A DNA stretch of 64,000 bases. Origin: Aurantiochytrium sp. KH105. Lineage: Eukaryota > Sar > Bigyra > Thraustochytrida > Thraustochytriidae. The translations under genes and the position numbers were made by a program. The notes beneath the pieces are model-generated. The model saw nothing but the letters and a program-made list of their open reading frames with translations, did not search any database and had not been told where the DNA came from. The DNA lies in NCBI GenBank assembly GCA_003116975.1, contig BGKB01000031.1, forward strand, positions 372,001-436,000, in the 5' to 3' direction. How positions within the stretch are numbered: the stretch's first letter is position 1; each line of letters begins with the position of its first letter. Of the stretch, positions 60,314 through 64,000 are shown one piece after another.

Positions 60314-60792
60314 GAAGCCGTCCTTTGACGCGCTTTTGCTTGGCTCTTTCTGTCGTGACGGCCCCTGGGGCAGTTCGTCAGGAAGATGTCTTATTGATAC
60401 CTGTCGAGGCCGCGGTTTGCTCCATGTGCTCGGGTTTCTCGTCGGCCGGCCATGCCTTGTCTTTAGACGGCATGCGGATGGTCCTCGCCCACTCTCGGCC
60501 GTTTTTTGGCCGGGTGAGAAGGGGCGGCCGGCCTGTGTCCTGCGCGCGTGCACGCAATATCGCGAACTCTTTGATGCAACGGCAGTCGCCATCACACAAG
60601 CGACCCCGCGGCCTGGCTACGGCCTCATTTTCCCGCGGGAGCCCAATCAACCAAGACCTCTGCCATTTGCAACACATTTACCCCAATCTTCAATCCCCGC
60701 TTTTTCTTCTTTCTTTCTGTTTTACTGACCTTTGACCTTGGAGCTCGATGCTGCCTACCCAGCCTTTGTTGGCTTTTCCCTCCTTGGGTTAG
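60314..60792. other. Convergent 3' region of eS24 and the CNB-domain gene
   Basis: No gene seen; 479 bp presumably holding both 3' UTRs. Confidence 0.55.
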
Positions 60793-63700
60793 TTAGCTTG
60801 CGTCGTTGCCGACGTTTTTCTTGAGACGGAGACCCTCGAGTAAAGTCTCCACATGCTTGCATACCTGAAGCTGATCTTTGTGTATGCATATCAGCGTCAC
60901 GTATGTGTCCGCGACGACAGTGTACTCCTCTCGGCCGTAATAAGGATCGAGTAGTGCGGCCTCGCCAAAGACGTTGCCCGGGTATATCGTACCCGTGTCG
61001 ATAAGCTTGGTTCGAGGTGGCTTGACTTCGCCACTCTCCAGTGCCGCCAACCTGACCTTGAGGCTTTCAATCTCTCGCAGTCGCTCCTCGTGCTGCTCCT
61101 TGACCCGCGCAACGCGCATCATCGTGCGAGCATCCTGCTTGTTCTGGTGATGCACTGCAAAGCTCATCTCGAATTGTTCGCAGGCGTGCTCCAAATTACG
61201 GATACGCTTTCGCGTGTCGGCGCCAGCGTCGCTGTAGCGCAGCGTGCGGCAAATGCCGCTCACCAAAACGCAAAATCGTGACGTGGCTTCGCCCTGCCGA
61301 AGCACTACCGAGTTGTGTTCCAACTCGACGGTGCGGGAAATTTTGCACAAGTCCTCAAAGGCGGCTTCCTCCATGGTTTCGAAGATCTGACAGTTGCGAA
61401 GTATCGAGGACGTCCGATTGCGATCTGTCGCGATTGTCTCTGCGAGTTGTGTTTGCTGGAAGAGGGCTTTCGATATGATGAAGATGAGAGCAGGCTCGCC
61501 ATCGGAAGGGACAACGATATTGACCTCCCGCTTCGAGCCATTGATGAGCGCATTCTCCCCAAAGCATTCGCCATGATACATGCGATGAATGACATGTTCC
61601 GATTCCACCTCACTCAGGTCCACCGTGACGTGAACCTCGCCCTCGAGAATCGCAAAGAAATTGTACGCCGACGCGCCCTGCTGAATCACATAGTCTCCGG
61701 GGAGGACGCTGGCCAGCCGAATCTCGCGCGCCAGCTCACGAATATAACGCTGCGGCATCTTACGGAACAGGGTGATCTCGCGACATGCATGGAAAATCAT
61801 CTTGAGGTCGTCCGCTGTACGCATACCTGGTGCCTTGCTGCATGCAATCTCGATATCAGAACGCTTTTGGAAAATCTCCGCGTAAACGCTGTCGCAACGC
61901 TGGGTCGCAGAGGTGAACTCGGCGAGATCAACACGGCCATCGTAGTTTGTGTCCCACTTTTTCTTTTGCTTGAGTCCGTCGCGCTGGGCGGCTTCCGACA
62001 TGGACGCTGTGGCGCGGAGAGCGTCCTCTTCTGGATTCTTGGGACTTTCTGGCTCGTCGCTATCGGATGAACCCGAGTCGGAATCTTCAGAGCCAGACCC
62101 CGACCCTGTGGCGCTTGCAGCGCGACCGCGTAGCTGCCGACGTCTCTCTCGACGACGCTCTTTTCGCTTGTTTGCGCGCGCTTCACGCTCTTGCTTACGA
62201 CGTCGCAGCTGCACGGCAGCTAGATCAGCCGCGGCCTTGTAATCTTCTTGAGCGCGCGCAAAATCGCCGCATCGACGCCGAATAAACGCGCGAAAGGCAA
62301 TCAAGCCCTCATCTGTCTTATCGAGAGCAATCGCTTCGTCGAGCTCTCGAATTGCGGCATGATCGCGATGTTCGTTGGAAAAAATAAGGGCGCGATTGAA
62401 TCGAGCGCTTGTGCTCTTGGGGTCAATGCGCAAGCATTGTGTAAAGTCCTGCATTGCTGATTCGTCGTCCCCAAGCATGTGATAGGCAACGCCTCGGCAC
62501 AGGTGAGCTGCTGAGTAGCGTTTTTCGGCCAGTGTGGCGCGCGTATAGAGCCGAATGGCCCCTGGGAGGTCCCCCTTGAGTTTGAGCTCGTAGCCCTTTT
62601 GGAGAAACCGCTGTCCGCTGGTCGCGCTTTTCGACCTGGGGACATGCTCGCGAAATTCACTTTGCAAAATATCGCGAGCTCTGACGTGCGGCACGCTTCC
62701 ATACTCTTTTTCAATGTTTTCTAGACGCTTCTTTTCCCATGGAAGCTGAATATGCGACACCTGACCGCGAAAATTCACCAATAGCGGCAGGGCGCCTTCC
62801 AGACGGGTTTTCTTTTGCGCCATGCCGGCAATCACTGAGATGACCAGCTTTGCGTCTGAACTATCGAGAGATGCGCGCAGCGCAGTCCTCGCACGGGGCC
62901 TTGAGCTCGATTTTGCCTGTTGCGTGTCACTTGAACCTTCTCTTGTTCCCTCGCGTCCAGGGGACCCTTCGTTTACGCTTTGGATCGCACGTTGAACAAA
63001 GGTCGTTCTTTGTTTTGGCTTTGCTGGTTTGCCGCTGTAGCGACGGACACCTTTGCGATGACCTCGGACGCCAGGATCGCGCGTGTGCACGGCAAAATTA
63101 GATTCCAGTCGCCGCAGCTCACTTGCACGCTCGACGCGGACCCGTGCTTGGTGTGCTGCCTTCGTGCGCTTCAATGCAAGCCCAAATTTACTGCCGGCTT
63201 TACTGCGGCCGTCGACGCCTTGCGTGTCCACACTCGATACCGCTCGTGGAGTCTTGGTGGGCATTCCGCTGACAACAAAGCCGCCGACAGACTTGCGGCC
63301 TTCGTGTTTATGAGATTCGAGCATGAGCTGTCGCGTTTGCTTCGTGATATAGTCTGGATCGTTAAAGTCAACCATGCGCTTGAACTCTTGCGCCGCGCTG
63401 TGGAAGCGCTTCATCAGATCGCGCAGACGTCTGTCCAGAGGCTCGCGCTTCACAGGTTTCACCATATATGCGCTGGCACCGAGTTCGATGGCGCGCGCAA
63501 CGAGCTCACTCGTGTTTTCACGTTTATTCATGAAAGACATGGACATTTTCAGAGACCTGAGCGAGCTATATGGATTGTCCACTGACGACATTGGGGAACC
63601 GACCTCCATGTCCGGAGACTCTTCGGGACAGAGCTCGCTCAGATCGCAGGATTCTGCGGAAAGAGTCAGAAGCACAGGCATTTTGACCGGCCCCACCGCT

Positions 63701-63957
63701 TCAAGAAATCGAAGAGTCTCGTATCCGGGTCCGCGCAGACCGAGCACGAGGACGTCAAAGTTTGCGCGGCGTTCTTGGAAAACGCGAAGGGCCTGTTCGG
63801 GCTCAGAGACGGACAAGACGGAGAATTGGAGGCTTTCGAGCGCCTCAACGGTATGCTTGCTTTCGTATTCGTCTTCATCGAAGACGAGCACGAGTCTTTC
63901 TCGTGCATTCGAAGCAGATGCGTACCTGTCAATCTGGTTGCAGTGCAGTTGATCCAT
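60793..63957 (-). CDS. Pseudo-receiver, TPR, EF-hand and double cyclic-nucleotide-binding signalling protein
   Basis: A 1054-residue predicted sensor. Order: a response-regulator receiver-like fold (about 20-200) with DEDE in the acidic-pair position and the conserved Lys in AYMVKPV, but the phospho-acceptor Asp replaced (VLVLGLRGPG), so a pseudo-receiver. Next are a basic Ser-rich linker (~205-440), three TPR-like helix pairs (~450-590), an Arg/Glu then Ser/Asp low-complexity segment, one EF-hand loop (DTNYDGRVDLAEF, ~665-680), and two cyclic-nucleotide-binding domains (~725-845 with GECFGENALI, and ~860-1045 with GNVFGEAALLD). No kinase domain is seen, so it is not PKG itself; it could be a regulatory or scaffold protein responding to cAMP/cGMP and Ca2+. 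The receiver is divided by a ~60-residue insertion. The start at 63957 lies 43 bp from the window edge, so a further 5' exon cannot be excluded. Confidence 0.77.
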   Translation of the reverse strand: MDQLHCNQIDRYASASNARERLVLVFDEDEYESKHTVEALESLQFSVLSVSEPEQALRVFQERRANFDVLVLGLRGPGYETLRFLEAVGPVKMPVLLTLSAESCDLSELCPEESPDMEVGSPMSSVDNPYSSLRSLKMSMSFMNKRENTSELVARAIELGASAYMVKPVKREPLDRRLRDLMKRFHSAAQEFKRMVDFNDPDYITKQTRQLMLESHKHEGRKSVGGFVVSGMPTKTPRAVSSVDTQGVDGRSKAGSKFGLALKRTKAAHQARVRVERASELRRLESNFAVHTRDPGVRGHRKGVRRYSGKPAKPKQRTTFVQRAIQSVNEGSPGREGTREGSSDTQQAKSSSRPRARTALRASLDSSDAKLVISVIAGMAQKKTRLEGALPLLVNFRGQVSHIQLPWEKKRLENIEKEYGSVPHVRARDILQSEFREHVPRSKSATSGQRFLQKGYELKLKGDLPGAIRLYTRATLAEKRYSAAHLCRGVAYHMLGDDESAMQDFTQCLRIDPKSTSARFNRALIFSNEHRDHAAIRELDEAIALDKTDEGLIAFRAFIRRRCGDFARAQEDYKAAADLAAVQLRRRKQEREARANKRKERRRERRRQLRGRAASATGSGSGSEDSDSGSSDSDEPESPKNPEEDALRATASMSEAAQRDGLKQKKKWDTNYDGRVDLAEFTSATQRCDSVYAEIFQKRSDIEIACSKAPGMRTADDLKMIFHACREITLFRKMPQRYIRELAREIRLASVLPGDYVIQQGASAYNFFAILEGEVHVTVDLSEVESEHVIHRMYHGECFGENALINGSKREVNIVVPSDGEPALIFIISKALFQQTQLAETIATDRNRTSSILRNCQIFETMEEAAFEDLCKISRTVELEHNSVVLRQGEATSRFCVLVSGICRTLRYSDAGADTRKRIRNLEHACEQFEMSFAVHHQNKQDARTMMRVARVKEQHEERLREIESLKVRLAALESGEVKPPRTKLIDTGTIYPGNVFGEAALLDPYYGREEYTVVADTYVTLICIHKDQLQVCKHVETLLEGLRLKKNVGNDAS

Positions 63958-64000
63958 CGATACGCTGCGCTGTGCACTCTCAGCTTTTGATCCTCGGTCG

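Noticed and set aside
1-64000. tRNA, rRNA, snRNA, CRISPR, insertion sequence or viral genes
   Set aside because: I looked for B-box-like GTTCGANTCC, snRNA signature sequences, regularly spaced repeats and transposase or reverse-transcriptase motifs and found none; a covariance-model scan would be needed to exclude small RNAs.

Overview
This is nuclear DNA of a eukaryotic microbe. Genes sit singly on both strands and are GC-rich. Nine short introns (about 100-215 bp) carry GTAAGT or GTACGT donors, and the products are eukaryote-specific: Rab5, Rab geranylgeranyltransferase beta, EMC8/9, Dre2/CIAPIN1, NDUFA8, YIPF6, DDX27/Drs1 and ribosomal protein eS24. Compact, intron-poor genes, tetranucleotide (CAAG/GATC) microsatellites in 5' flanks, and mosaic signalling and channel proteins fit a stramenopile protist. 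My best guess is a thraustochytrid (Labyrinthulomycetes) such as Aurantiochytrium, Schizochytrium or Hondaea. That is inference from style, not a database match.

Layout, left to right. 1-8 kb: the 3' end of a membrane protein, an F-box/LRR protein, and a convergent minus-strand gene that joins two DEP domains to a polycystin-like channel. 8.8-17 kb: NDUFA8 (complex I), a 1087-residue multidomain RNA-repair ('Swiss Army Knife') protein, and the DEAD-box helicase Drs1/DDX27. 18-29 kb: a Cu/Zn-SOD-like protein that has lost its copper ligands, an RGG/WD40 protein, a giant multipass class 3 lipase and a type II membrane sulfotransferase. 30-41 kb: an unrecognised two-exon protein, Dre2, a DUF4833 protein, a SWEET sugar transporter, a four-exon mitochondrial RidA, Rab geranylgeranyltransferase beta and EMC8/9. 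41-53 kb: Rab5, an SR-like RRM protein, a TPR-methyltransferase, YIPF6, a membrane DnaJ, uracil phosphoribosyltransferase and an RMND1/DUF155 protein. 55-64 kb: an RCC1-propeller/NCS2-type permease fusion, eS24, and a pseudo-receiver/TPR/EF-hand/double cyclic-nucleotide-binding protein at the right edge.

There are no operons; neighbours are mostly functionally unrelated. Several serve endomembrane traffic (Rab GGTase beta, EMC8/9, Rab5 and YIPF6 within about 10 kb) or mitochondria (NDUFA8, RidA, RMND1), without evidence of co-regulation. The most interesting items are the multidomain proteins: the RNA end-repair protein with a decayed P-loop segment, the RCC1-permease fusion, the DEP-polycystin channel, the pseudo-receiver CNB sensor and the copper-site-less SOD. 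Intergenic DNA is rich in microsatellites and homopolymers. Two single Ns (19911 and 29338) mark assembly joins, and the first is flanked by identical 65-bp copies. I saw no tRNA, rRNA, CRISPR array, insertion sequence or viral gene.
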